Below, piece by piece: positions 6,421-12,512 of a stretch of 12,561 nt of DNA. The notes beneath the pieces were generated by a model. That model made no database searches. It was not told where the DNA came from and worked only from the letters and a program-made list of their open reading frames with translations. The translations under genes were made by a program, and so were the position numbers. This DNA is from an uncultured Collinsella sp. (GTDB taxonomy: Bacteria > Actinomycetota > Coriobacteriia > Coriobacteriales > Coriobacteriaceae). The stretch is from NCBI GenBank assembly GCA_900547855.1, contig URIK01000045.1, positions 1 through 12,561 of the forward strand, in the 5' to 3' direction. Positions within the stretch are counted from its first letter, which is position 1, and each line of letters starts with the position of its first letter.

Positions 6421-6627
6421 CTAGCGTTGCGACTCCGGCACCTCGTCCTCATCGTCGCGACAAAGGACAACACCGGCGCTTCCCAGCAGTGTGGCCGCGA
6501 TCAGCGCGCCGGCCACGATAGGAGCAGCCCCGCATGTCCCCTGCATGCCCGCGACGAGCGCGGCCGTAGGACCAAGGCAGCCAAGCATCAACGCGACGGC
6601 GGCAACGGCGATATCTCGAACGTTCAC
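6421..6627 (-). CDS. Small membrane protein, two predicted transmembrane helices
   Basis: Predicted 68-residue protein with a GTG start at 6625-6627, preceded by GGAGGA nine bases upstream, which supports translation. Hydrophobic segments at about 6-27 and 34-55 (Ala/Leu/Val/Gly-rich, including AGALIAATLLGSAGVV) suggest a helical hairpin. A hydrophilic acidic tail, CRDDEDEVPESQR, ends the protein. The segment between the helices is short (GMQGTCGAAP). I recognise no family. It follows the secreted-protein gene on the same strand after about 190 bases and converges on the reductase gene. A membrane-associated accessory role is possible, but nothing in the sequence shows one. Confidence 0.6.
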   Translation of the reverse strand: MNVRDIAVAAVALMLGCLGPTAALVAGMQGTCGAAPIVAGALIAATLLGSAGVVLCRDDEDEVPESQR

Positions 6628-6816
6628 AAGACCACTTCCTCCACGAGAAAGACCTTATTTCTCATGAACTAGTGTGCCCCGCGCCCATATGCGCGGCGTA
6701 CTGCCACGGTAAGCGCTCTGTTAACTCAAGCACGCACAAAAAACGGACGCCCCTACGTTGTGCCCAAAGGCTCAGTAAAGACGCCCGCCCGTCATCTCCT
6801 ATTGGCTTATGGCAGA

Positions 6817-7590
6817 TTACCAACCGGTGTAGTAGTCGGTGGTTCCGGCAGCGCAGCCGGAGTCATAGACCTTGCAATCACCCTTGGAGCCCGTAAAGGT
6901 CGAGCCCTGGGCCATATCGCCCGCGGCAACAACGTAATAGCCGTCGGAATCGCGCCAGAAGCCCTCAGAATCCTGAGTCCATTCGCCCGTGCGATAGTGA
7001 TAAAGCACATTGCTGCTGTAATAGGTCTCGCGGCGCCCGTTGTAGTTATTGACACCCGCAGAGCGCGTCAGGCCCGATCCGTTCGCGTAGGACGCGGCAG
7101 ACGCGTAGGACGGAGTGTAACCGGCGTTGTAGTACGAAGCCTGGGCGACCTCGGCAGCCTCCGCCTCGGCGGCAGCCTCGAGCGCTTCGTGCTTGGCATC
7201 CTCAAGCGCAGTGCGCAGCTCATCGAGCTCGGTCGACTTCGCGTCGACCTCCCCCATCGTCAACAGGCTACCCGCACCGTCGATACAGCCCTGCAGCACA
7301 GCGCGCTCGTCATCGGTGGCATAGTCACCATACATGTTTAGAATGATCTGAGCGCGCATCTCAAGGGAATCGCGCTTGGCCTCCATCGAGGCGTTCCACT
7401 CCTGCATAGAGCCATAACCATCGCCGCGATAGTCAACGGGCTGCATCAGCGTTGTCTCGGACGGCGTAGATCCAACCGTATCGGACAGTGTTGCGGCGTG
7501 GGCATCAGTTGCACCGGCGCCCGCCAAAAGTGCCACGGTCAGAGCGGCGGAAAGGGCGGCGGCTTTCGGTTTTCGTGAATCGATCCTCAT
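6817..7590 (-). CDS. Secreted coiled-coil protein with C-terminal double-psi-barrel-like (3D-like) domain
   Basis: Predicted exported protein of 257 residues. The start ATG at 7588-7590 has GGAGG eleven bases upstream and opens a Sec signal peptide (RIDSRKPK basic region, hydrophobic core 11-26, A-H-A site near 30-32). The mature region has a charged helical segment at about 60-150; its end (ELDELRTALEDAKHEALEA) is strongly coiled-coil-like and Ala/Glu-rich. A Tyr/Ser/Ala linker covers 151-178. The C-terminal 75 residues are aromatic and compact, ending VAAGDMAQG, GDCKVYDSGCAAG and TTDYYTGW. The A-x-D, D-S-G and T-D-Y pattern resembles the 3D/double-psi beta-barrel domains of cell-wall hydrolases. 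That assignment comes from pattern alone; a peptidoglycan role is inferred and the catalytic residues are unproven. Cys239 and Cys246 could form a disulfide. Confidence 0.75.
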   Translation of the reverse strand: MRIDSRKPKAAALSAALTVALLAGAGATDAHAATLSDTVGSTPSETTLMQPVDYRGDGYGSMQEWNASMEAKRDSLEMRAQIILNMYGDYATDDERAVLQGCIDGAGSLLTMGEVDAKSTELDELRTALEDAKHEALEAAAEAEAAEVAQASYYNAGYTPSYASAASYANGSGLTRSAGVNNYNGRRETYYSSNVLYHYRTGEWTQDSEGFWRDSDGYYVVAAGDMAQGSTFTGSKGDCKVYDSGCAAGTTDYYTGW

Positions 7591-7756
7591 GTAGCTGGAA
7601 ACCTCCGTAGTGCGTTTTTGCTGCGTTTGAGCTGCGTGTGATTCGATTGCGCTGCATAGTACCCCGAGCAAATCGCGACCTGCGGTTTTACTCAAAAGGC
7701 GCACGTCAATTGCGTAAAACTCACATCCTCTCAACAGGAGTTTTCCACAACTCGAA

Positions 7757-7802
7757 TGCATAAAGCGTGTCAAAAACCCTGTTTTTGCACCCGCTCTATG
7801 CA
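7757..7802 (-). repeat. Nested inverted repeat upstream of the secreted-protein gene
   Basis: The outer arms TGCATAAAGCG and CGCTCTATGCA pair over 11 bp with one mismatch on the plus strand, which becomes a G-T wobble on the minus strand. Inside, CAAAAAC-CCT-GTTTTTG is a perfect 7-bp stem with a three-base loop. The element abuts the T run of the metY terminator on its far side. Confidence 0.7.
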
Positions 7803-7842
7803 AAAAAGGCGCCTGTGCAACCATTGTTCGCACAGGCGCCTT
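7802..7842 (-). terminator. Rho-independent terminator of metY
   Basis: AAGGCGCCTGTGC and GCACAGGCGCCTT form a perfect 13-bp stem around an 11-base loop. On the minus strand it is followed by six T residues. It lies 60 bases after the metY stop codon. Confidence 0.93.
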
Positions 7843-7902
7843 GAGCAGGCATTTTATGCAGTTATACCTATCGAGTCGCAAGGGGTCCTTGCACAAGTCG
7901 CT

Positions 7903-9213
7903 TTACTCGTCCAGCGCGGCGAAGGCCTGCTTCAGATCCCAAATGATATCCTCGGCGTTCTCGGTACCGATGGAAAGACGGATCGTGGAGGGCGTGATGT
8001 TCTGCTCGGCGAGCTCCTCGGCAGAGAGCTGGGAGTGCGTGGTGGTAGCCGGGTGCACGACGAGCGACTTGACGTCGGCCACGTTGGCGAGCAGCGAGAA
8101 GACCTGCAGATGATCGATGAACTTCCAAGCCGCCTCCTGGCCACCCTTAATCTCAAAGGTAAAGATCGAGGCACCGCCGTTGGGGAAGTACTTCTGATAG
8201 AGCTCGTGATCGGGGTGCTCAGACAGGCTCGGGTGGTTCACCTTGGCGACATGGCTATCACCAGCCAGGAACTCAACGACCTTCTTGGTGTTCTCGACAT
8301 GACGGTCAACGCGCAGCGACAGAGTCTCGGTGCCCTGGAGCAGGATCCAAGCGTTGAACGGGCTGATGCAGGCGCCCTCGTCACGCAGCAGGATGGCGCG
8401 GACATAGGTTGCGAAGGCGGCGGGACCGGCAGCCTCGGCAAACGAGACGCCATGGTAGGAGGGGTTGGGCTCGGCGATCTGCTCATACTTGCCGCTCGCC
8501 TTCCAATCGAAGTTACCGCCGTCGACGATCACACCGCCCAGCGAGGTGCCGTGGCCGCCGATGAACTTGGTTGCGGAGTGGACGACGATGTTGGCACCAT
8601 GCTCCAGCGGACGGAACAGATACGGGGTGCCGAAGGTGTTGTCGACGACAACCGGTAAACCGTGCTTCTTGGCGATCTCGGAGATGGCGTCGATATTGGG
8701 GATGTCAGAATTGGGGTTGCCGAGCGTCTCGAGGTAGATGACCGTGGTGTTGTCCTTGATGGCGCCCTCGACCTCGTCCAGGTTGTGGGCATCGACGAAG
8801 GTGGTCTCGACGCCAAACTGGGAGAGCGTATGCTCCAGCAGGTTGTAGGAGCCACCGTAGATGGTCTTCTGAGCCACCACGTGGTCACCGGCCTGGGCAA
8901 GAGCCTGCAGGGTATAGGTGATGGCAGCAGCACCGGAGGCGACGGCAAGACCTGCCACACCACCCTCGAGTGCGGCGATACGGTCCTCGAAGACGCCCTG
9001 GGTGGAGTTGGTCAGACGGCCGTAGATGTTACCGGCGTCGGCAAGACCAAAGCGATCGGCGGCGTGCTGGGAGTTGCGGAACACATAGCTCGTGGTCTGG
9101 TAGATAGGCACGGCGCGGGAGTCGGATGCGGGATCGGCGCTCTCCTGGCCAACGTGAAGCTGCAGGGTATCGAAACCAAAGGTGTGCTCGGGGTTGTTGA
9201 TGAACTGGCTCAT
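7903..9213 (-). CDS. metY: O-acetylhomoserine sulfhydrylase (O-acetylhomoserine aminocarboxypropyltransferase)
   Basis: Predicted PLP enzyme of 436 residues, cytoplasmic, converting O-acetylhomoserine plus sulfide (or methanethiol) to homocysteine (or methionine) and acetate. The start ATG 9211-9213 has AAGGAG six bases upstream. Motifs of the Cys/Met metabolism PLP family are clear: IYQTTSYVF, YGRLTNST (64-71), ASGAAA, LETLGNPNSD, VDNTFGTP with Asp191, and HSATKFIGGHG with the Schiff-base Lys216. A length near 430 and the FNAWILLQGTETLSLR and HPATTTHSQL segments favour MetY over the shorter cystathionine synthases. The gene stands alone, is divergent from a LysR-type regulator, and has a 178-base leader region with a Cys/Met-containing mini-ORF. 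It ends at the terminator 7802-7842. Control by both the regulator and the leader is inferred from these sites. Confidence 0.95.
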   Translation of the reverse strand: MSQFINNPEHTFGFDTLQLHVGQESADPASDSRAVPIYQTTSYVFRNSQHAADRFGLADAGNIYGRLTNSTQGVFEDRIAALEGGVAGLAVASGAAAITYTLQALAQAGDHVVAQKTIYGGSYNLLEHTLSQFGVETTFVDAHNLDEVEGAIKDNTTVIYLETLGNPNSDIPNIDAISEIAKKHGLPVVVDNTFGTPYLFRPLEHGANIVVHSATKFIGGHGTSLGGVIVDGGNFDWKASGKYEQIAEPNPSYHGVSFAEAAGPAAFATYVRAILLRDEGACISPFNAWILLQGTETLSLRVDRHVENTKKVVEFLAGDSHVAKVNHPSLSEHPDHELYQKYFPNGGASIFTFEIKGGQEAAWKFIDHLQVFSLLANVADVKSLVVHPATTTHSQLSAEELAEQNITPSTIRLSIGTENAEDIIWDLKQAFAALDE

Positions 9214-9268
9214 GATGATCTCCTTGATCGAACAAAAGTTAATAAATTAGAGAGAAGTAAGTCGCTGT

Positions 9269-9300
9269 CTCCTGATCACGCCGACGGGCGCAAACAGGAG
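9269..9300 (-). promoter_or_regulatory. Stem-loop overlapping the end of the metY leader ORF
   Basis: On the minus strand CTCCTG pairs with CAGGAG over six perfect pairs, and an inner CGCC-CGTC-GGCG stem stacks within it. The leader ORF stop TGA lies in the 3' side, so a ribosome finishing the peptide would open the structure. The CTCCTG arm can instead pair with the AGGAGG ribosome site of the leader ORF, allowing two exclusive states. A pyrimidine-rich stretch follows, not a clean terminator tail. Confidence 0.5.
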
Positions 9301-9329
9301 CCCGGCATTCGTCTTGGTAAGCAATTCAT
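9276..9329 (-). CDS. Putative metY leader peptide (17 residues, two Cys and two Met)
   Basis: The ORF MNCLPRRMPGSCLRPSA begins at ATG 9327-9329, seven bases after AAAGGAGG (9337-9344), a near-perfect ribosome site. It lies within the transcript predicted from the metY promoter and ends 62 bases before the metY start. Cys codons are at positions 3 and 12 and Met codons at 1 and 8, products of the pathway it precedes. Cysteine-codon leader ORFs are known ahead of sulfur genes in mycobacteria and other actinobacteria; this sequence is not one I recognise. The function is inferred from position, ribosome site and composition. With only two Cys codons the regulatory amino acid remains open. Confidence 0.55.
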   Translation of the reverse strand: MNCLPRRMPGSCLRPSA

Positions 9330-9397
9330 ATGCGGGCCTCCTTTCGCATCCCGGTTCCGTGTTTGGCTTAATTACCTACCGCCTTTGTGTGTTTTGA

Positions 9398-9426
9398 ATA
9401 GTACGAGCATTGTTTCCCTCGGTCAA
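9398..9426 (-). promoter_or_regulatory. Predicted metY promoter
   Basis: On the minus strand TTGACC (9421-9426, five of six to -35 consensus) is followed by a 17-base spacer and TACTAT (9398-9403, four of six to -10). Transcription would start near 9391, giving a leader of about 178 bases. Confidence 0.65.
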
Positions 9427-9445
9427 TCACTTAAAAGCGCTAACC

Positions 9446-9468
9446 TGTTATCGGTTATATAGATAACA
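9446..9468. promoter_or_regulatory. LysR-type operator between metY and the regulator gene
   Basis: TGTTATC-N9-GATAACA is a perfect 7-bp inverted repeat containing the T-N11-A / ATC-N9-GAT pattern of LysR-family sites. Its centre (9457) is about 66 bases upstream of the predicted metY start, the classical position of the LysR recognition site. It lies just before the regulator's own ribosome site, so autoregulation is likely. A second repeat, TAACC-N7-GGTTA, overlaps it. Confidence 0.7.
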
Positions 9469-9486
9469 CTCGAAAGGATGGCGCCG

Positions 9487-10389
9487 ATGACCCTCCAGCA
9501 GCTTCGTTTCCTGATTGCCGTGGCAGAGTCCGGCTCAATCAATGCCGCAGCTCAGCGCCTCTATACCGCTCAGTCCAGCATCTCAAACGCCGTCAAAAGC
9601 CTGGAACAGGAGCTCCACCTGGAGATCTTTACGCGCTCCAGCCGCGGCGTCACGCTCACCAACGACGGCACCGAGCTTTTGGGCTATGCGCGCCAGGTCG
9701 TAGAGCAGGCCGATATGCTCGAGGCGCGCTACGAGGACGGCGGCACCCCGCAAGCCCGCCTCGCCATTTCCGCCCAGCACTACGCCTTTTCGGTCGAGGC
9801 CTTTGTCAACGTGGTCGAGCGCTGCCGCGACAGCAAGTTCGAGTTCATCATGCGCGAGACTACCACATCGCAGATCATCGATGACGTCCGCGCGTTTCGC
9901 AGCGACATCGGCATCCTGTATCTGGACGACTTTAACGCCCGTGTTCTGCAGAAGGCTTTTGCCGATGCGCGCGCGAGCTTCCATCCCCTATTCGACGCGA
10001 CGGTCCACGTCTTCGTTAGCGAGCGCCACCCGCTTGCCCGCCGCCCGCAGCTGTCCCTTGCCGACCTCACACCCTATACGCGCTACAGCTTTGAGCAGGG
10101 AACCTCAAACTCCTTCTATTACGCCGAGGAACCTTTTAGCTATATCCCTTGCGACCGCAACATACGAATCTCGGACCGCGGAACACTTACTAACTTACTT
10201 ATCACGTCGAACGGTTACACCCTGTCGACCGGTGTCCTCTCCAATGAAATGCAATGGGGTATGGCATCGATCCCGTTAGCAGACGCCCCAACGATGCACG
10301 TAGGCTATATCATGCACGACGAGCGCAAGCCCTCTCCCCTCTTGCAGCAATACCTCGACGAGCTCAACCGCATCATCCATGCCAACTAA
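9487..10389 (+). CDS. LysR-family transcriptional regulator (probable regulator of metY)
   Basis: Predicted DNA-binding regulator of 300 residues. The start at 9487 (MTLQQLRFLIAVAESGS) is eight bases after AAAGGA; an in-frame ATG three codons earlier sits inside that site and is rejected. Residues 1-60 form the winged helix-turn-helix, with the recognition segment AAAQRLYTAQSSISNAVKSLEQELH (21-45, shown by its key residues Ala, Gln, Ser, Ser, Ile) and LEIFTRSSRGVTLTNDG (45-61). Residues from about 88 form the type-2 periplasmic-binding-like effector domain (LAISAQHYAF, DIGILYLDD, ASIPLADAP). The gene is divergent from metY across an operator of the right kind, so it most likely senses a sulfur metabolite, as CysB or MetR relatives do. 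The effector cannot be read from sequence. No clear terminator separates it from rnhA. Confidence 0.92.
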   Translation: MTLQQLRFLIAVAESGSINAAAQRLYTAQSSISNAVKSLEQELHLEIFTRSSRGVTLTNDGTELLGYARQVVEQADMLEARYEDGGTPQARLAISAQHYAFSVEAFVNVVERCRDSKFEFIMRETTTSQIIDDVRAFRSDIGILYLDDFNARVLQKAFADARASFHPLFDATVHVFVSERHPLARRPQLSLADLTPYTRYSFEQGTSNSFYYAEEPFSYIPCDRNIRISDRGTLTNLLITSNGYTLSTGVLSNEMQWGMASIPLADAPTMHVGYIMHDERKPSPLLQQYLDELNRIIHAN

Positions 10390-10444
10390 CTGTCGGAAGA
10401 CGGGATAGAAATCGTAGATTGCTAGCCCCCGGCGGGCATGGCGC

Positions 10445-10450
10445 TACAAT
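10445..10450 (+). promoter_or_regulatory. Candidate -10 box upstream of rnhA
   Basis: GCGCTACAATGG contains a five-of-six -10 match, 38 bases before the rnhA start. The only TTG-type -35 (TTGCTA, 10419-10424) is 20 bases upstream, too far, so this is weak. Confidence 0.3.
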
Positions 10451-10488
10451 GGTCACTCACACGAAACGTACCCAACGAAAGGAAGCCC

Positions 10489-10974
10489 GTGAAGGTCATC
10501 ATCTATACCGACGGCTCGGCCCGATCAAATCCGGGACGCGGCGGCTACGGCGCCGTGCTCAAATACACCAACCCCGCCGGCAAGACCTTCACCTCCGAGC
10601 TTTCGCGCGGCTACGCCAAGACCACCAACAACCGCATGGAGCTCATGGCGGTCATCGTGGCGCTCGAGGCACTTAACCGCCCCTGCGAGGTCGAGGTCCA
10701 TTCCGATTCGCAGTACGTCGTCAACGCCTTTAACAAGCACTGGATCGACGGCTGGAAAAAGCGCGGATGGAAAACCGCCAACAAGCAGCCCGTTAAGAAC
10801 CGCGATCTGTGGGAGCGCCTACTCACCGCCAAAAGCAAGCACAAGGTTGAGTTCATCTGGGTTAAGGGTCACGCCGGCCACGAGCTCAACGAGCGCTGCG
10901 ATGAGCTTGCCACCACGGCGGCCGACGGCAGCAACCTCGATATCGACACCGGCTTTAACGAGAGCGACCTGTAA
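10489..10974 (+). CDS. rnhA: Ribonuclease HI
   Basis: Cytoplasmic endonuclease of 161 residues that degrades the RNA strand of RNA-DNA hybrids (R-loops, primers). The GTG start at 10489 is five bases after AAAGGA and gives the usual N-terminus (VKVIIYTDGSARSNPG). An upstream ATG frame extension of 17 residues is rejected for lack of a ribosome site. The catalytic carboxylates are all present: Asp8 (YTDGS), Glu51 (NNRMELMAV), Asp73 (VHSDSQYV), Asp138 (NERCDELA), with His128 (VKGHAGHE). The basic handle region (WIDGWKKRGWKTANKQPVKN) typical of bacterial RNase HI is intact. It lies 99 bases downstream of the LysR gene and 73 bases upstream of the next gene, possibly in one transcript, with no obvious functional link. 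Confidence 0.96.
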   Translation: MKVIIYTDGSARSNPGRGGYGAVLKYTNPAGKTFTSELSRGYAKTTNNRMELMAVIVALEALNRPCEVEVHSDSQYVVNAFNKHWIDGWKKRGWKTANKQPVKNRDLWERLLTAKSKHKVEFIWVKGHAGHELNERCDELATTAADGSNLDIDTGFNESDL

Positions 10975-11008
10975 CGGCGTTTTCGCACGCTTTTGTGTCC
11001 TCCCGCGC

Positions 11009-11014
11009 TACACT
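11009..11014 (+). promoter_or_regulatory. Candidate -10 box upstream of the second Gfo/Idh/MocA gene
   Basis: TACACT in the context GCGCTACACTCG resembles the GCGCTACAATGG before rnhA. It lies 33 bases before the start codon. No matching -35 at 16-18 bases was found. Confidence 0.25.
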
Positions 11015-11047
11015 CGTCCTGTAGGCCAAACAACGCAAGGGGGACAC

Positions 11048-12154
11048 ATGCTGCGTATAGCGACCATCGGCACATCCATGATTACCGACGACTTTATCCA
11101 AGTCGTCAACGCCAACGACCAAGCCGCGTTTGTGGGCACGCTCTCGCGCGATGCCAATCGCGGTGCTGCCTTTACCGCCGAGCGCGGTGGCGAGCGTAAC
11201 TTCACCGCACTTGATGAGCTCGCGTCCGCCGCCGACGTCGACGCCGTCTATATCGGCAGCCCTAACGCACTTCACTACGAGCAGGCCCTTGCCTGCATCG
11301 CCGGTGGCAAGCACGTCATCGTCGAGAAACCCTTCTGCGCCACCGAAGCGCAGGCGCTGGAAGTCTTCCGCGCTGCCGAGGCAGCAGGTGTCGTGGCCCT
11401 CGAGGCCATGCGTCCCCTCCACGATCACGCCTTCCACGCCATCGAGGACGCCCTGGGCGAGATCGCCCCCATCCGCCGTGCCTCATTGCGCTTTGGCAAG
11501 TATTCCTCGCGCTACAACGAGATTCTCGCGGGACGCGCCACCAATATCTTCGACTGCAATATGGCATCGGGTTCCCTCATGGACATCGGCGTCTACACCG
11601 TCGAGCCCATGGTCGAGATTTTCGGCATGCCCTCCGGCCTTACGAGCATGGCTACTCTGCTCGACCCCGCCACGCGACAGCTCACGCACGGCCCCATCGA
11701 CGGTTGCGGTTCCATCCTCGCCAGCTACGGCGGTGGCCGTATCTCAGTCGAGCTTGCGCACTCCAAAATTACGAATGACCTGCTGCCCTCGCAGATTGAA
11801 GGCGAGCGTGGCACTATCCAGATCGACCATCTGTCCACGCCCCGCAACGTCCGCATCGACTATCGCGGCGACGTCGTACGCGGCTCGGCGACCGAGGTAC
11901 CGCGCGAACAGGGCGACAACGGCCGCGTGCTCGACCTTCCCAAATCGAGCAACACCATGGAATACGAACTCACAGACTTTATCACCGCCATCGGCGGTAT
12001 CGATAACGTTAAGGAAGAGATTTGGGAGACCCCGGCGGGACGCCACGAGCTCGGACACTACCGCGATGTCACGCTCGTCTCACTGCGCATCATGGATGCC
12101 GTACGCCAGCAGGCCGGCATTACCTTCCCGGCCGACGCAGACAAGCAGGCCTAG
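11048..12154 (+). CDS. Gfo/Idh/MocA-family oxidoreductase (second, distinct copy)
   Basis: Predicted cytoplasmic NAD(P)-dependent dehydrogenase of 368 residues with unknown substrate. The ATG at 11048 follows AAGGGGG with a four-base gap; a longer frame running back into rnhA is rejected. The Rossmann loop reads IGTSMITDDF (7-16) instead of the classical GxGxxG, as in a known subgroup of this family. The hallmark E-K-P is at 93-95 (VEKPFCATE), and SLMDIGVYTVEPM (176-188) is the C-terminal-domain signature with Asp179 and Tyr183. It differs clearly from the minus-strand member at 2768-3787 (339 residues), so it is not a recent duplicate. The acylphosphatase gene starts two bases after its stop, which suggests translational coupling. 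Confidence 0.92.
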   Translation: MLRIATIGTSMITDDFIQVVNANDQAAFVGTLSRDANRGAAFTAERGGERNFTALDELASAADVDAVYIGSPNALHYEQALACIAGGKHVIVEKPFCATEAQALEVFRAAEAAGVVALEAMRPLHDHAFHAIEDALGEIAPIRRASLRFGKYSSRYNEILAGRATNIFDCNMASGSLMDIGVYTVEPMVEIFGMPSGLTSMATLLDPATRQLTHGPIDGCGSILASYGGGRISVELAHSKITNDLLPSQIEGERGTIQIDHLSTPRNVRIDYRGDVVRGSATEVPREQGDNGRVLDLPKSSNTMEYELTDFITAIGGIDNVKEEIWETPAGRHELGHYRDVTLVSLRIMDAVRQQAGITFPADADKQA

Positions 12155-12156
12155 CG

Positions 12157-12512
12157 ATGAGCTTCTTCGATACGTTCTTCTCCAGCGTCGCCGGCGGCAG
12201 CCGCGAACCCCAAAAGCTCTCTGGCGTCGAGCTCGAGCTGCGCCGCAGGCTCACCGTGCTCGCAAGCGACGAGGCCACTCAAGACGCCCCGCAGCGCTAT
12301 TTCCTGCGGTGGGAGGGGCAAGTCCAGGGCGTCGGTTTCCGCTTCACCAACACCAACCTCGCACAGGCGCGCTCCCTCACCGGCTGGGTGCGCAATATGG
12401 AAGACGGCTCGGTTGAGATGGAGCTACAGGGCACGCCGGCAAACATCGTGTCTCTGCTCGAGGCGCTTCATGCCTCCTATGAGCGCATGGGGACACGTTT
12501 TCGCCTTGTAGA
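12157..12512 (+). CDS. Acylphosphatase-domain protein, 3' end replaced by adapter
   Basis: Acylphosphatases hydrolyse carboxyl-phosphate bonds. The ATG at 12157 is two bases after the preceding stop, with only a weak AGG upstream, consistent with coupling. About 118 genomic residues are visible. Residues 1-46 are an N-terminal extension not found in the usual ~90-residue enzyme (MSFFDTFFSSVAGG, then a charged helix). The domain follows: RYFLRWEGQVQGVGFRF with the catalytic Arg62, and GWVRNMEDGSVEMELQG with Asn80. The frame stays open into the adapter, giving the false tail LLYTSPSPRD, which must not be taken as protein. The true C-terminus is lost beyond about 12512. Confidence 0.88.

Larger units (their letters stand above)
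7591..7902. other. Inverted-repeat-rich intergenic region between metY and the secreted-protein gene
   Basis: This 312-base stretch has no supported gene. From right to left it contains the metY terminator (7802-7842), a nested hairpin (7757-7802), a short GAGTT-N6-AACTC hairpin (7739-7754) and a GTTTTAC/GTAAAAC repeat (7685-7720). All lie within 160 bases, upstream of the minus-strand secreted-protein gene. No well-matched promoter was found for that gene. Confidence 0.6.

Noticed and set aside
6679..6696. CCGCGC-N6-GCGCGG hairpin as terminator of the secreted-protein gene
   Set aside because: There is no T run on either strand; the run of six T on the minus strand at about 6737-6742 has no clean stem before it.
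7741..7749. TTTTCCACA, resembling a DnaA box
   Set aside because: A single isolated site inside a small hairpin, with no cluster, dnaA or dnaN nearby.
9214..9420. SAM or other known riboswitch in the metY leader
   Set aside because: I could not find the conserved cores of SAM-type riboswitches; the visible elements are a mini-ORF and short stems.
10847..11047. Upstream extension of the second Gfo/Idh gene overlapping rnhA
   Set aside because: The ATG at 11048 has a good ribosome site and starts at the Rossmann strand; the extension is a shifted reading of rnhA.
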